Positions 8,010-16,541 of a stretch of DNA of 64,000 nt are shown piece by piece; positions within the stretch are counted from its first letter, which is position 1; every line of letters starts with the position of its first letter. A model generated the notes under the pieces. The model was not told the origin of the DNA and did no database searches. It saw only the letters and a program-made list of their open reading frames with translations. The DNA comes from DASPHG01 sp963849605. Its GTDB lineage: Bacteria > Actinomycetota > Thermoleophilia > Solirubrobacterales > Thermoleophilaceae. Made by a program: the position numbers and the translations under genes. The stretch spans positions 806,001 through 870,000 of the forward strand of contig CAWKHX010000002.1 in NCBI GenBank assembly GCA_963849605.1, read 5' to 3'.

Positions 8010-8042
8010 ACCCGACCAGCGACGAGCGACCAGCGACCAGCG
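8010..8042. repeat. Right inverted repeat: heptamer array
   Basis: After ACC the array reads CGACCAG, CGACGAG, CGACCAG, CGACCAG, CG. It begins 2 nt after the four-helix-bundle stop codon and ends directly before the stop codon of the carboxyltransferase gene. It mirrors the array at 7600-7633. Confidence 0.85.
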
Positions 8043-9644
8043 TCATACGGGCATCACGCCGTGCTTCTTCCACGGCCGCTCCAGATGCTTGCTCTGCGCC
8101 AGCTCCAGCGCGCGGATCACGGTCGGGCGCGTCTCGCGTGGGTCGATGACGTCGTCGATCAGCGCGTTGCCCGCGGCGACGTAGGGGTCGATCGACTTGC
8201 GGATGCCCTCGATCATCTCGGCGCGGGTTGCATCCGGGTCTTCGGACGCCTCGATCTGCTTGCGGAAGATGATGTTGACCGCGCCCTCGGGGCCCATCAC
8301 CGAGATCTCGGCGCTCGGCCACGCGACGATCAGGTCGGGCTCGTAGGCCTTGCCGCACATCACGTAGTAGCCCGCGCCGTACGCCTTGCGGACCACCACC
8401 GTGACCTTCGGGACGGTTGCGCGCGAGACGGCGTAGAGCATCTTCGCGCCGTGGCGGATGATCCCCTCGCGCTCCACCTTCGTGCCCACCATGAAGCCGG
8501 GCACGTCCTGGAGGAAGAGCAGCGAGATCCCGTAGGCGTCGCACAGGTTGATGAAACGTGCGGCCTTGTCGGCGGAGTCGTTCTCGAGGATGCCGCCGAG
8601 GTGCCTCGGCTGGTTGGCGACGATGCCGACCGGGCGTCCGCCCATCCGCGCGAGGCAGGTGATCAGCGTGCGCGCGAACTTCGGCTTGATGTCGAAGTAG
8701 AAGCCGTCGTCGACGATCCGGCGGATGACGTCGTACATGTCGTAGGGCTTGCGCGGCGACTCGGGCAGCACGTCGAGCAGCTCCTCGTCCATGCGGTCGA
8801 TCGGGTCCGACGCCTCGCGCACCGGTGGCTTCTCCTCGCAGTTCTGCGGCATGAACGAGAGGTAGGTCTTGATCGCGTCGATGCACTCGTCGTCGGAGTC
8901 GACCTCGAGGTCACCGACTCCGGAGACGCGCGTGTGGATCTTCGAGCCGCCGAGCTCCTCCTGCGTGACGTCCTCGCCGGTCACGGCCTTCGTCAGGTGC
9001 GGCCCGGCGAGCGCCATCGAGCCGCGGCCCTTCACCATCGGCACGAAGTCGGCGAGGCCGGGTATGTACGCGGTGCCCGCGGCGCACGGTCCCATCAGCG
9101 CCGCGATCTGCGGGACCACGCCGCTCATGATCACCTCCTCGCGGAAGAGGTGGCCCGACCCGGCGAACAGCGAGCCCGCCGCCTCCTGGATCCGCGCGCC
9201 GGCGGAGTCGAGCAGCCAGATGAGCGGAATCCGCTTCGTCAGCGCGATCTCGCGCAGGCGGGTGACCTTCATCTCGCCGGTCATCCCCATCGAGCCGGCC
9301 ATCACGGTGAAGTCGTACGCGGCGACGGCGACGAGCCGGCCGTCGACTTTGCCGTAGCCCGTGATGACGCCGTCGGCGGGGGCCTCCTTGTCCTTCATCG
9401 CCGGCTGTGAGAAGTGCGGCCTCCCGTGGATGCCGAGCTCGACGAACGTGCCGTCGTCGATCAGCAGCGCGAGCCGCTCGCGCGCGGTGAGCTTGTCCTG
9501 CCCGTGCTGGCGGGCGATCTTCTCCTCCCCGCCGCCGAGCTTCGCCTTCGCGCGGCGCTCCTCGAGGTCCTCGACGAGCGAGCGCAGCGACGGGCGCTCG
9601 ACCAGCGTGTCGGCCTTTACGCCTTCGGTCACCGACCCTTCCAT
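8043..9644 (-). CDS. Acyl-CoA carboxylase carboxyltransferase (beta) subunit
   Basis: This 533-residue protein transfers CO2 from carboxy-biotin to an acyl-CoA, as in propionyl-CoA, methylcrotonyl-CoA or related carboxylases. It has two crotonase-type halves. The N-half shows WLLDSAGARIQE and the oxyanion stretch GPCAAGTAYIPGL. The C-half shows QPRHLGGILENDSADKAARF and FLQDVPGFMVGTKVE. The start ATG 9644 overlaps the crotonase gene by 16 nt. No biotin carboxylase is in the window; a free biotin carrier protein lies at 29296. The gene is cut off from the downstream MDR gene by the four-helix-bundle element. Confidence 0.93.
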   Translation of the reverse strand: MEGSVTEGVKADTLVERPSLRSLVEDLEERRAKAKLGGGEEKIARQHGQDKLTARERLALLIDDGTFVELGIHGRPHFSQPAMKDKEAPADGVITGYGKVDGRLVAVAAYDFTVMAGSMGMTGEMKVTRLREIALTKRIPLIWLLDSAGARIQEAAGSLFAGSGHLFREEVIMSGVVPQIAALMGPCAAGTAYIPGLADFVPMVKGRGSMALAGPHLTKAVTGEDVTQEELGGSKIHTRVSGVGDLEVDSDDECIDAIKTYLSFMPQNCEEKPPVREASDPIDRMDEELLDVLPESPRKPYDMYDVIRRIVDDGFYFDIKPKFARTLITCLARMGGRPVGIVANQPRHLGGILENDSADKAARFINLCDAYGISLLFLQDVPGFMVGTKVEREGIIRHGAKMLYAVSRATVPKVTVVVRKAYGAGYYVMCGKAYEPDLIVAWPSAEISVMGPEGAVNIIFRKQIEASEDPDATRAEMIEGIRKSIDPYVAAGNALIDDVIDPRETRPTVIRALELAQSKHLERPWKKHGVMPV

Positions 9645-10414
9645 TCGGGCTCCCTCTTCTCGAAGAACGCCTGCACGCCCTCGATCGCGTCCTCGGTCGA
9701 CAGCTCGATCGTGAGCTGCGCGCGCAGGTAGTCGAGCGCATCCATCAGCGGCATGTCCATCTGACGCCACATCGCGTCCTTGCCGAGCTTCATGACGACC
9801 GGCGACTTCTTCGCAAGCCCCGCGGCCCACTCGGCGACGGCGGCGTCGAACTCCTTGGCGGGGACGACCCTGTTCACGATGCCCGCCGCGCGTGCCTCCT
9901 CGGCTGTCATCCGCTCGCCCAGCAGCAACATCTCATTAGCAGTCTTCCGGGGGACGTTGCGATAGATCAGCGCCATGATCATGAACGGGAAGAGGCCGAC
10001 GTTGATCTCGGGGGTGCCGAAGCCCGCCTCCTCCTTCGCGATGATCAGGTCGCAGGCGAGCGCGATGCCCAGCGAGCCGGCCAGGCAGTGGCCGTTGGCG
10101 GCGCAGATCGTCGGCTTGCCGAGCGTCCCGATCAGCTCGAACAGATTCACGAAGCGCTCGTTCGCGAACTGCTTGTGGACGGCGGGCGTGTCCCCGGCGA
10201 ACCCCGCCAGGTTGCCGCCCGACGAGAAGACCTTCTCGTGCGTGGAGGTCAAGACGACCACCCGCACGTCCTCGTCGTCGCGCGCCGCCTCGAAGCCCCG
10301 CGTAAGGTCGGTGAGCATCTCCCACGACAGCGAGTTGCGCGTCTCGGGATCGTCCATCGCGATCGTCGCGACGTGGTCGGAGACCTCGTACGTGATCTTT
10401 TCGTAGGTTGCCAA
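9629..10414 (-). CDS. Enoyl-CoA hydratase/isomerase (crotonase family)
   Basis: This 261-residue protein is of standard crotonase length. It has the oxyanion-hole regions SSGGNLAGF and ANGHCLAGSLGIALACD. The usual catalytic Glu pair of true hydratases is not obvious, so it may be an isomerase or hydrolase. It starts with TTG at 10414, and its 3' end overlaps the carboxyltransferase gene, so both are one operon. Its start region overlaps the promoter of the divergent serine hydrolase gene. Confidence 0.9.
   Translation of the reverse strand: MATYEKITYEVSDHVATIAMDDPETRNSLSWEMLTDLTRGFEAARDDEDVRVVVLTSTHEKVFSSGGNLAGFAGDTPAVHKQFANERFVNLFELIGTLGKPTICAANGHCLAGSLGIALACDLIIAKEEAGFGTPEINVGLFPFMIMALIYRNVPRKTANEMLLLGERMTAEEARAAGIVNRVVPAKEFDAAVAEWAAGLAKKSPVVMKLGKDAMWRQMDMPLMDALDYLRAQLTIELSTEDAIEGVQAFFEKREPEWKGR
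10404..10409 (+). promoter_or_regulatory. -10 box of leaderless serine hydrolase gene
   Basis: TAGGTT ends 7 nt before GTG 10417. It lies within the first codons of the divergent crotonase gene. Confidence 0.5.
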
Positions 10415-10416
10415 GC

Positions 10417-11193
10417 GTGCGACACCGTATCGCCGCCGGAATCGTCACGTGCGCCGTGCTCGCGATTCCGGCCACCGCGGACGCGGCGCCGTTTCCGAAT
10501 CGCGACCAGATGGGCGCCGTGCGCAGCTACCTCAAGCACAGGGCCGGAGTGGTGAGCGTCGGGGTGATCGACAGCCAGGGGGGCGTCCGCGGCGTGCACG
10601 GCACACGACGCTTCCGCACCGCCAGCGTTATCAAGGCGATGCTGCTGGTGAGGTATCTGCGAAAGGTGGCTCGCGAGGACCGAGCGCTCACGAGCGAGGA
10701 GCGCAGTCACCTGGAGCCGATGATCAGGGTGTCGTCCAACGATGCGGCGACGTGGGTCTACTCCCGGCTGGGCGATCAGGCCCTGCGCCGTCTCGCCCGG
10801 CGCGCGAGCATGGACCAGTTCACGATCTGCTGCTCGTGGGGCTACGCGCGCTTCAGCGCGCGCGACCAGGCGAAGTTCTTCTGGCAGCTCGAGCGGCTCA
10901 CCCCGCCGCGCTTCCGCGACTACGCGACGAAGCTGCTGCGCTCGATCGTCTCTTCACAGAGCTGGGGTATCCCCAGGGTCGGGCGTGCGCGCGGCTTCTC
11001 GGTCTTCTTCAAGGGCGGCTGGGGCACGACCGCACTCGGTTCCCTGGTTCACCAGGCGTCGTTCGTCCGCTACCACGGCACGGGCTTCTCGCTCGCCGTG
11101 TTGACCGACGGCAACCCGTCGATGAGCTACGGGATCGAGACAATCTCAGGCGTGGCGCGGAAAATTCTGCGCACGAGGCCGCTCGACCGCTGA
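10417..11193 (+). CDS. Exported serine hydrolase (class A beta-lactamase-like)
   Basis: This 258-residue protein has a signal peptide (residues 1-24, ending ATADAA) and the three penicillin-binding motifs: Ser70-x-x-Lys73 (TASVIKAM), an SxN-like Ser-Asn at 107-108 (VSSNDAAT), and a KGG motif in VFFKGGWG in place of KTG. It therefore acts outside the cytoplasmic membrane on peptidoglycan-like or beta-lactam substrates. GTG 10417 is preferred because a -10 box ends 7 nt upstream; TTG 10408 is an alternative. There is no evidence that it gives resistance. Confidence 0.83.
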   Translation: MRHRIAAGIVTCAVLAIPATADAAPFPNRDQMGAVRSYLKHRAGVVSVGVIDSQGGVRGVHGTRRFRTASVIKAMLLVRYLRKVAREDRALTSEERSHLEPMIRVSSNDAATWVYSRLGDQALRRLARRASMDQFTICCSWGYARFSARDQAKFFWQLERLTPPRFRDYATKLLRSIVSSQSWGIPRVGRARGFSVFFKGGWGTTALGSLVHQASFVRYHGTGFSLAVLTDGNPSMSYGIETISGVARKILRTRPLDR

Positions 11194-11300
11194 GACATGT
11201 CATCGCGGTCGGCTGGTACCGTGCCGCGCTTCGCCGGCTGAGGGGCAGTCGGCGCCGGGCACGGACGCCCTCCGAGGAACGAGTCACCGAAGGAGACGCC

Positions 11301-11759
11301 TTGAAACGCCTCCAACGTCTGTTGTCGCTTGCGCTTGTGAGCGCATTCTTCGTAGCCGCTGCGCCGCAGCCGGCAAGCGCTGCGCGCTCGTTCACGGGCA
11401 AGGGGATGATGGACGCGATCAACTCCGTGAGGGCGAAGTACGGCCTGCGCCAGCTCAAGCGCTCGCGGCGCCTGGTGCGCTCATCGGCAGCGCGCAGCGA
11501 GCTGATGATGCGCGAGGACTTCTTCGCGCATCCCGCGCAGCTGCGGGTCCCCACCTTCGACCGCGTGGGCGAGATCCTCGAGCTCCACGGCGGCCGCCGG
11601 CCGCGGATGGGGCGCACGATTCGGCTGTGGCTCAACTCGTCCGGCCACCGCGCCGTGATGCTGTCGTCGCGCTACCGCAGGATCGGCGCCGCTCGCGCCG
11701 TCGGCCTCTACGGCGGCGCCCGCGCGACGATCTGGGTGGTCCGGTTCGGCAAGCACTGA
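11301..11759 (+). CDS. Secreted CAP-domain protein
   Basis: This 152-residue protein has a cleavable signal peptide (about residues 1-30, ending PASAAR) and a CAP/SCP-PR1 domain, seen in MDAINSVRAKYGLRQL and WLNSSGHRAVMLSSRYRRIG. Bacterial CAP proteins are extracellular and mostly uncharacterised. The start is TTG 11301: a strong ribosome site AAGGAG at 11290-11295 stands 5 nt upstream and an in-frame signal peptide follows directly. The domain is on the short side. Confidence 0.83.
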   Translation: MKRLQRLLSLALVSAFFVAAAPQPASAARSFTGKGMMDAINSVRAKYGLRQLKRSRRLVRSSAARSELMMREDFFAHPAQLRVPTFDRVGEILELHGGRRPRMGRTIRLWLNSSGHRAVMLSSRYRRIGAARAVGLYGGARATIWVVRFGKH

Positions 11760-11760
11760 A

Positions 11761-11781
11761 GTAGGGAGTTGCGCTTCCTAC
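11761..11781. promoter_or_regulatory. 21-bp palindrome, putative operator of the acyl-CoA dehydrogenase operon
   Basis: The imperfect palindrome has outer arms GTAGG and CCTAC. It matches the BKACE-operon site (6610-6630, minus strand) at 18 of 21 positions. It begins 2 nt after the CAP gene stop and ends 9 nt before the -10 box TAGGGT, so it covers the -35 region (a TTGCGC hexamer lies 16 nt from the -10). A bound protein would control this promoter directly. Confidence 0.7.
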
Positions 11782-11790
11782 TTTCTGCGG

Positions 11791-11796
11791 TAGGGT
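11791..11796 (+). promoter_or_regulatory. -10 box of leaderless acyl-CoA dehydrogenase gene
   Basis: TAGGGT ends 6 nt before GTG 11803. A -35-like TTGCGC lies 16 nt upstream inside the palindrome. Confidence 0.6.
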
Positions 11797-11802
11797 CGCG
11801 CC

Positions 11803-12993
11803 GTGGCCACGACTGAAGACGTTCTGAAGCCGGACTTCGGCGCGAGCCGGAAGCACTTCATCTTCACCGAGGAGCACGACCGGCTCCGCGAGTCGATCGG
11901 CGCGTTCGTCGAGAAGGAGCTCCAGCCGCACGCGGAGGAGTGGGAGGACGACAAGTACTTCGCCGACTGGGTGTTCCCGCGCATGGGCGAGCTCGGCTTC
12001 CTTGGCCTCTCCTATCCCGAGGAGTACGGCGGCCAGGGCGGTGACTACTACTGCAACCTCGTCCTCGCGGAGGAGATGACGAAGTCGAACTGCGGCGGGC
12101 TCGCGATGGGCATCGCGGTGCACACCGACATGGCCACTCCCCCGGTCTTCCTGTTCGGCACCGAGGAGCAGAAGCAGCGCTACCTCGTGCCCGCGATCAA
12201 GGGCGAGAAGGTCTCGTGCCTCGGGATCACGGAGCCCGACGCCGGCTCGGACGTGGCAGGCATCAAGACGCGCGCCGTCCGCGACGGCGACGAGTGGGTC
12301 ATCAACGGCTCGAAGACCTACATCACGAACGGCCACCGCGCCGACTTCATCGTGCTCGTCACGAAGACCGACGCGGATGCCGGTTACGACGGATTCACGC
12401 TGTTCCTGGTGGACATGGACTCCGAGGGCGTGATCCGCGAGAAGAAACTCGAGAAGCTCGGGATGCACGCCTCCGACACCGCGCTGCTCGCGTTCCAGGA
12501 CGTGCGCGCCCCCGCGGACGCGGTGCTCGGCCAGGAGGGCAAGGGCTTCTACCACATCATGTGGGAGCTCCAGGGCGAGCGCCTGATCGGCGCCGCGGGC
12601 TGCGTGGCCGGCGCGCAGCGCTGCTTCGACCGCACGCTTCAGTACGCGCAGGAGCGCAACGCTTTCGGCCGCCAGATCGGCAAGTTCCAGGTGATCCGGC
12701 ACAAGTTCGCGGAGATGGCGACCAAGATCGAGTCGGCGCGACAGCTCGTCTACATGACCGCGTGGCGGCACCAGAACGGCGAGTACCCGGTGCGCGAGAT
12801 CTCGATGGCGAAGCTGTACGCGTCGCGCGTCGCGGTCGAGGTCGCGGACGAGTGCATCCAGATCCACGGCGGCGCCGGCTACATGAAGGAGTACGGCATC
12901 GAGCGCGTCTGGCGTGACATGCGGCTGAACCGCATCGGCGCCGGCACCGACGAGGTGATGCTCGACGTGATCGGGCGCTCGTATGGCCTCTGA
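11803..12993 (+). CDS. Acyl-CoA dehydrogenase
   Basis: This 396-residue FAD enzyme forms the alpha-beta double bond of acyl-CoA. The family signatures CLGITEPDAGSDVAGIKT and IHGGAGYMKEYGIERVWRD are present, and length is normal. It starts with GTG 11803 behind a leaderless-type promoter and a palindrome shared with the BKACE operon. The next gene overlaps its end by 11 nt. A very similar paralogue lies at 13770, so the two probably arose by duplication or act on different chain types. Confidence 0.95.
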   Translation: MATTEDVLKPDFGASRKHFIFTEEHDRLRESIGAFVEKELQPHAEEWEDDKYFADWVFPRMGELGFLGLSYPEEYGGQGGDYYCNLVLAEEMTKSNCGGLAMGIAVHTDMATPPVFLFGTEEQKQRYLVPAIKGEKVSCLGITEPDAGSDVAGIKTRAVRDGDEWVINGSKTYITNGHRADFIVLVTKTDADAGYDGFTLFLVDMDSEGVIREKKLEKLGMHASDTALLAFQDVRAPADAVLGQEGKGFYHIMWELQGERLIGAAGCVAGAQRCFDRTLQYAQERNAFGRQIGKFQVIRHKFAEMATKIESARQLVYMTAWRHQNGEYPVREISMAKLYASRVAVEVADECIQIHGGAGYMKEYGIERVWRDMRLNRIGAGTDEVMLDVIGRSYGL

Positions 12994-13768
12994 GATCCCC
13001 GGCGCGGGCCGGCGCAAGGTCGAGCGGAAGCTCCTCTCGCCCACCATCGAACCGGTGGCCGACGGCGTCTGGGTGATCCGCGGCGGCGGGCCGCCGAAGC
13101 GGACGATGAACGTGTACCTGCTGCAGGACGGCGACGGCTTCACGGCCTACGACGGCGGCATCCATGGGATGGCCGGTGCGATCAAGGAGGCGGCACGCCA
13201 GCTCGGCGGCGACGTGAAGCGAATGGTGCTCGGCCACGCGCACGAGGACCATCGCGGCGCCGCGCCCGACATGGGCGTGCCGGTGCTGTGCCATCCCGAC
13301 GAGCGCGCCGATGCCGAGCGCGAGCTCAGCGCGAATGACGACCGCGGGTTCGACTTCTCGAAGCTCGACAGCGTCGTGATACGCACGGTCATGCCGCGCC
13401 TGCTCAAGGTCTGGGACGGCGGCCCGGTAAAGATCGCCGACACCGTTGCGGAAGGCGACGAGGTGGCCGGCTTCAAGGTGGTGCCGACGCCCGGGCACGC
13501 GCCCGGCCAGATCGCGCTCTTCCGCGAGAGCGACGGACTCGCACTCGTCAGCGACACGCTTTACACGCTCGACCCCGACAGCGTCCGCACGCCCTACGGC
13601 GGGCCGCGCATCCCGCACCCTGCCTTCACACCGGACCGCGAGGCCGCCCGCGACTCGATTCTGCGAATAGCCGCGCTGTCGCCGAAGGCTGTCTGGGCCG
13701 GCCACGCGAATCCCGTGACCGGCGACTGCAGGGCGCAGCTCGAGCACGCCGCCGCCACGACCTACTGA
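12983..13768 (+). CDS. MBL-fold metallo-hydrolase
   Basis: This 261-residue protein has the metallo-beta-lactamase fold metal motif GHAHEDH near residue 78, then PTPGHAPGQIALF and LVSDTLYTLDP for the later metal ligands. It starts with ATG 12983, overlapping the upstream dehydrogenase by 11 nt, and is followed after 1 nt by the second dehydrogenase. Its place between two acyl-CoA dehydrogenases suggests a thioesterase- or hydrolase-type step on acyl-CoA intermediates, which is inference. Confidence 0.87.
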   Translation: MASEIPGAGRRKVERKLLSPTIEPVADGVWVIRGGGPPKRTMNVYLLQDGDGFTAYDGGIHGMAGAIKEAARQLGGDVKRMVLGHAHEDHRGAAPDMGVPVLCHPDERADAERELSANDDRGFDFSKLDSVVIRTVMPRLLKVWDGGPVKIADTVAEGDEVAGFKVVPTPGHAPGQIALFRESDGLALVSDTLYTLDPDSVRTPYGGPRIPHPAFTPDREAARDSILRIAALSPKAVWAGHANPVTGDCRAQLEHAAATTY

Positions 13769-13769
13769 C

Positions 13770-14966
13770 GTGGCGGCGACGCGCGAGTTCACGAAGGGCA
13801 TCCCGCCGGCGCGCCCGTCGGGCCTCATGCCGCCCTTCACCGAGGAGCACGAGGAGCTGCGCGAGTCGATCCGCCGGTTCGTCCTCAAGGAGCTGCGCCC
13901 GCACGTGCAGCAGTGGGAGGACGACGAGTGGTTCCCCAACGAGGTCTTCCACAAGATGGCGGCGGTCGGCTTCCTCGGCCTGAAGTACCCGGAGGAGTAC
14001 GGCGGCGAGGGCGGCGATTACCTGCACGACGCGGTGCTGAGCGAGGAGATGGCGCTCTGCGGTTCGGGCGGCCTCGCCGCCGGTGTCGGCGCGCACATCG
14101 GGATCGCCACGCCGCCCGTGTGGAAGTTCGGGACGCACGAGCAGAAGGAGCGTTTCCTCGCCCCCGCGATCCGCGGGGAGAAGATCGCGGCACTCGGCAT
14201 CACCGAGCCGGGCGCGGGCTCGGACGTCGCGGGCATCCGCACGTTCGCCAAGAAGGTGGACGGCGGCTACGTCGTGAACGGCTCGAAGACGTTCATCACG
14301 AACGGAGTGCGCGCGGACTTCCTCGTCACCGCCGTCAAGACCACGCAGGAGGGCGGGCACCAGGGCCTGTCGTTCCTGATCCTCGAGAAGGACATGGAGG
14401 GCTACTCCGTCTCGCAGAAGCTGAAGAAGATGGGCTGGCACGCATCCGACACGGGCGAGCTGGCGTTCCAGGACGTCTTCGTCCCCGACGAGAACCTGCT
14501 CGGGGAGGAGAACAAGGGCTTCTACCTGATCATGGCCAACTTCCAGTGGGAGCGGCTCTTGATGGCGCTGGGCGCGGTCGGGTCGATGCAGCGAACGCTC
14601 GAGCGGACGATCGAATACGCACTCGAGCGCGAGGCGTTCGGGCGCCCGATCGCGAAGCACCAGGCGATCCGCCACAAGATCGCCGAGATGGCGCTCCGGT
14701 GCGAGGCGGGGCGCGCCGTCACCTACAACGCGCTGCGGCTCTTCTACGAGGGCAACGACGCCATCAAGCAGGTGACGATCGCGAAGCTGAAGACGCAGCG
14801 CGACGCATTCGACGTGGCGGACGACGCGCTCCAGGTCTTCGGCGGCGCCGGCTACATGAAGGAGTACGAGATCGAGCGCGCCGCGCGCGACACACGGCTC
14901 GGGCCGATCGGCGGCGGCACCGACGAGATCATGAGCGAGATCCTCGGCAAGCAGCTCGGGCTCTAG
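13770..14966 (+). CDS. Acyl-CoA dehydrogenase (second paralogue)
   Basis: This 398-residue FAD enzyme has GITEPGAGSDVAGIRTF, NGSKTFITNG and VFGGAGYMKEYEIERAARD. It shares most motifs with the enzyme at 11803. It starts with GTG 13770, one base after the stop of the metallo-hydrolase, so the three genes form an operon under the palindrome at 11761. Confidence 0.95.
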   Translation: MAATREFTKGIPPARPSGLMPPFTEEHEELRESIRRFVLKELRPHVQQWEDDEWFPNEVFHKMAAVGFLGLKYPEEYGGEGGDYLHDAVLSEEMALCGSGGLAAGVGAHIGIATPPVWKFGTHEQKERFLAPAIRGEKIAALGITEPGAGSDVAGIRTFAKKVDGGYVVNGSKTFITNGVRADFLVTAVKTTQEGGHQGLSFLILEKDMEGYSVSQKLKKMGWHASDTGELAFQDVFVPDENLLGEENKGFYLIMANFQWERLLMALGAVGSMQRTLERTIEYALEREAFGRPIAKHQAIRHKIAEMALRCEAGRAVTYNALRLFYEGNDAIKQVTIAKLKTQRDAFDVADDALQVFGGAGYMKEYEIERAARDTRLGPIGGGTDEIMSEILGKQLGL

Positions 14967-15004
14967 CTCGCCAGAACTGCGCCGCCAGTACGTTCATTAG
15001 GGCG

Positions 15005-16541
15005 ATGGCCCTCTTCCGCATCGCGACGGTCCCTGCGCTCCTGCTGGTGCTCGCCCTCGCGCCGAGCGCGCACGCCGCCAAGACCTGCTCCGCGCCGGGC
15101 GAGGACTGGGAGCGAGCGACGCCGGCCGAGGCCGACATGGATGCGGCGAAGTTGCAGGACGCGATCGACTACGGGTCGACGCAGGAGTCATACGCCATCC
15201 GCGTGTACCGGCACGGCTGCCTGGTCGGCGAGGACCGGCTGGCGGACCAGAACCGCCACTCCCGCTACGCGAGCTGGTCGATGGCGAAGTCCGTCACGGC
15301 GATGATCTTCGGGCGGGCGATGACGCTCGGCCTGATGTCGCCCGACGACCCGGTCGGCTCGCTCGTGCCGGAGGCCGACGAGGCGCACGGCAAGATCACC
15401 GTCCACGACCTGCTCACGATGACCTCGGGCCTCAAGTGGAACGGCTTCCGCGACTACAACATCTTCACGATGCCGGACCGGGTCAGGGACGCGCTCACGC
15501 TCGAGTCCGTCAAGCCGCCGGGCACCTACTTCGAGTACGCCCAGAGCCCGGTCTCGCTGCTGGCCGAGATCGTCGGCCGATCGGCCGGCGAGGACGTGAT
15601 GGCGTTCGGCCAGCGCGAGCTGATGACGCCGCTCGGGATCGAGGAGGGGTCGTGGACCTGGACGCGCGACAAGGCCGGCCACGTCGGCGGCTTCTACGGC
15701 GTCAACATGACGCCCGACGACTACGGCCGGCTCGGCGATCTCTTCCGGCGCGGAGGCCTGTGGAGGGGCAAGCGGCTGCTCTCGCGTGAATACATCAGGC
15801 GCTCGGTTGAGCCCTCGAAGACGAACGGTTGCTACGGCTGGCTGATCTGGCTGAACGCGGGCGCGCCGTGCATCGGCCCGACGGTGGCGGACCGTGGGAT
15901 CGAGGACGGCCGTGACTTCCCCGAACTGCCGGCCGACTTCTACAACTTCTCCGGGCTGTTCGGCCAGCGCGTGACGGTCTTCCCGACGCAGGACATCGTC
16001 ATCGTGCGGACCGGTCAGGACCCCGGCCTCATTCCCGCCGGTCAGGCGAGCTGGGAGAACGAGCTGTACAAGCGCGTGCTCGCGGCGATGACCGACCAGA
16101 CCTACGAGCCGCCCGGGGACGCGCCGCGCGTGAACGACGAGAACGAGGAGGAGGACGTCGACTACGGCTTCGGCCAGGCGCTCTTCGAGCCGGACCAGTA
16201 CTCGAAGGGCGCGGAGCAGGACCCGCTTCCCCCCGCCGGCCCGGCCCGCGCCCGCGCGGCCGTGTTTGGCGCAAAGGGGAAGCGCATTCGCCAGCGCGTC
16301 GTTCGCGTAGAGCTGGCGTGCCCGCCGACGTGGCCGGCACCCGACCTGTCGGGGTGCACGGGCGTGGCGAAGCTGAAGGGCGCGAAGGCCGTGCGCTACT
16401 CAATCGCACCGGGTGCGTCGAAAGCACTCCGCTTCCGACTCTCGCGACAAGGCGTCGCACAAGCGGTTGCTCGCGGCGCGGGCGAAGAACGCGGACGCAG
16501 CGGGCGGCACCGTCTCGCGCGCCGCGATCCGCGTCCGCTAG
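15005..16541 (+). pseudogene. Class C beta-lactamase-like serine hydrolase, frameshifted near its 3' end
   Basis: The protein has a signal peptide (residues 1-24), the catalytic motif SWSMAKSVTAM (Ser-x-x-Lys), and a Tyr motif FEYAQSPVS, as in exported class C beta-lactamase/esterase proteins. The reading frame holds to about 16445. There the expected C-terminal sequence (KASHKRLLAARAKNADAAGG and on to AIRVR) moves to the next frame and stops at TAG 16539-16541, sharing a CTAG with the convergent gene. Without correction the frame runs to 16579, deep into the neighbour. One extra base or two missing bases explain this, and sequencing error is likely. Confidence 0.75.

Larger units (their letters stand above)
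7598..8042 (+). mobile_element. Four-helix-bundle (IVP/S23-like) element with inverted heptamer arrays
   Basis: The segment fits exactly between the start codon of the MDR gene and the stop codon of the carboxyltransferase gene. It contains one gene of the 23S-rRNA-intervening-sequence protein family in the opposite orientation to both neighbours. It is bounded by 33-34 bp inverted repeats, each built of four 7-nt units. This gives it the look of a small inserted element. No transposase or other enzyme is encoded. Mobility is inferred. Confidence 0.6.

Noticed and set aside
7594..8886. Minus-strand frame running from the carboxyltransferase region through the four-helix-bundle element
   Set aside because: It is out of frame with the carboxyltransferase and has no protein-like features; the true gene ends at 8043.
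10417..11193. Antibiotic-resistance beta-lactamase
   Set aside because: It has the fold motifs but KGG instead of KTG and low similarity to known resistance enzymes by eye. It is called only as a serine hydrolase.
13913..15004. Open frame upstream of the class C serine hydrolase
   Set aside because: It overlaps the second acyl-CoA dehydrogenase out of frame. The real gene starts at ATG 15005 with a signal peptide.
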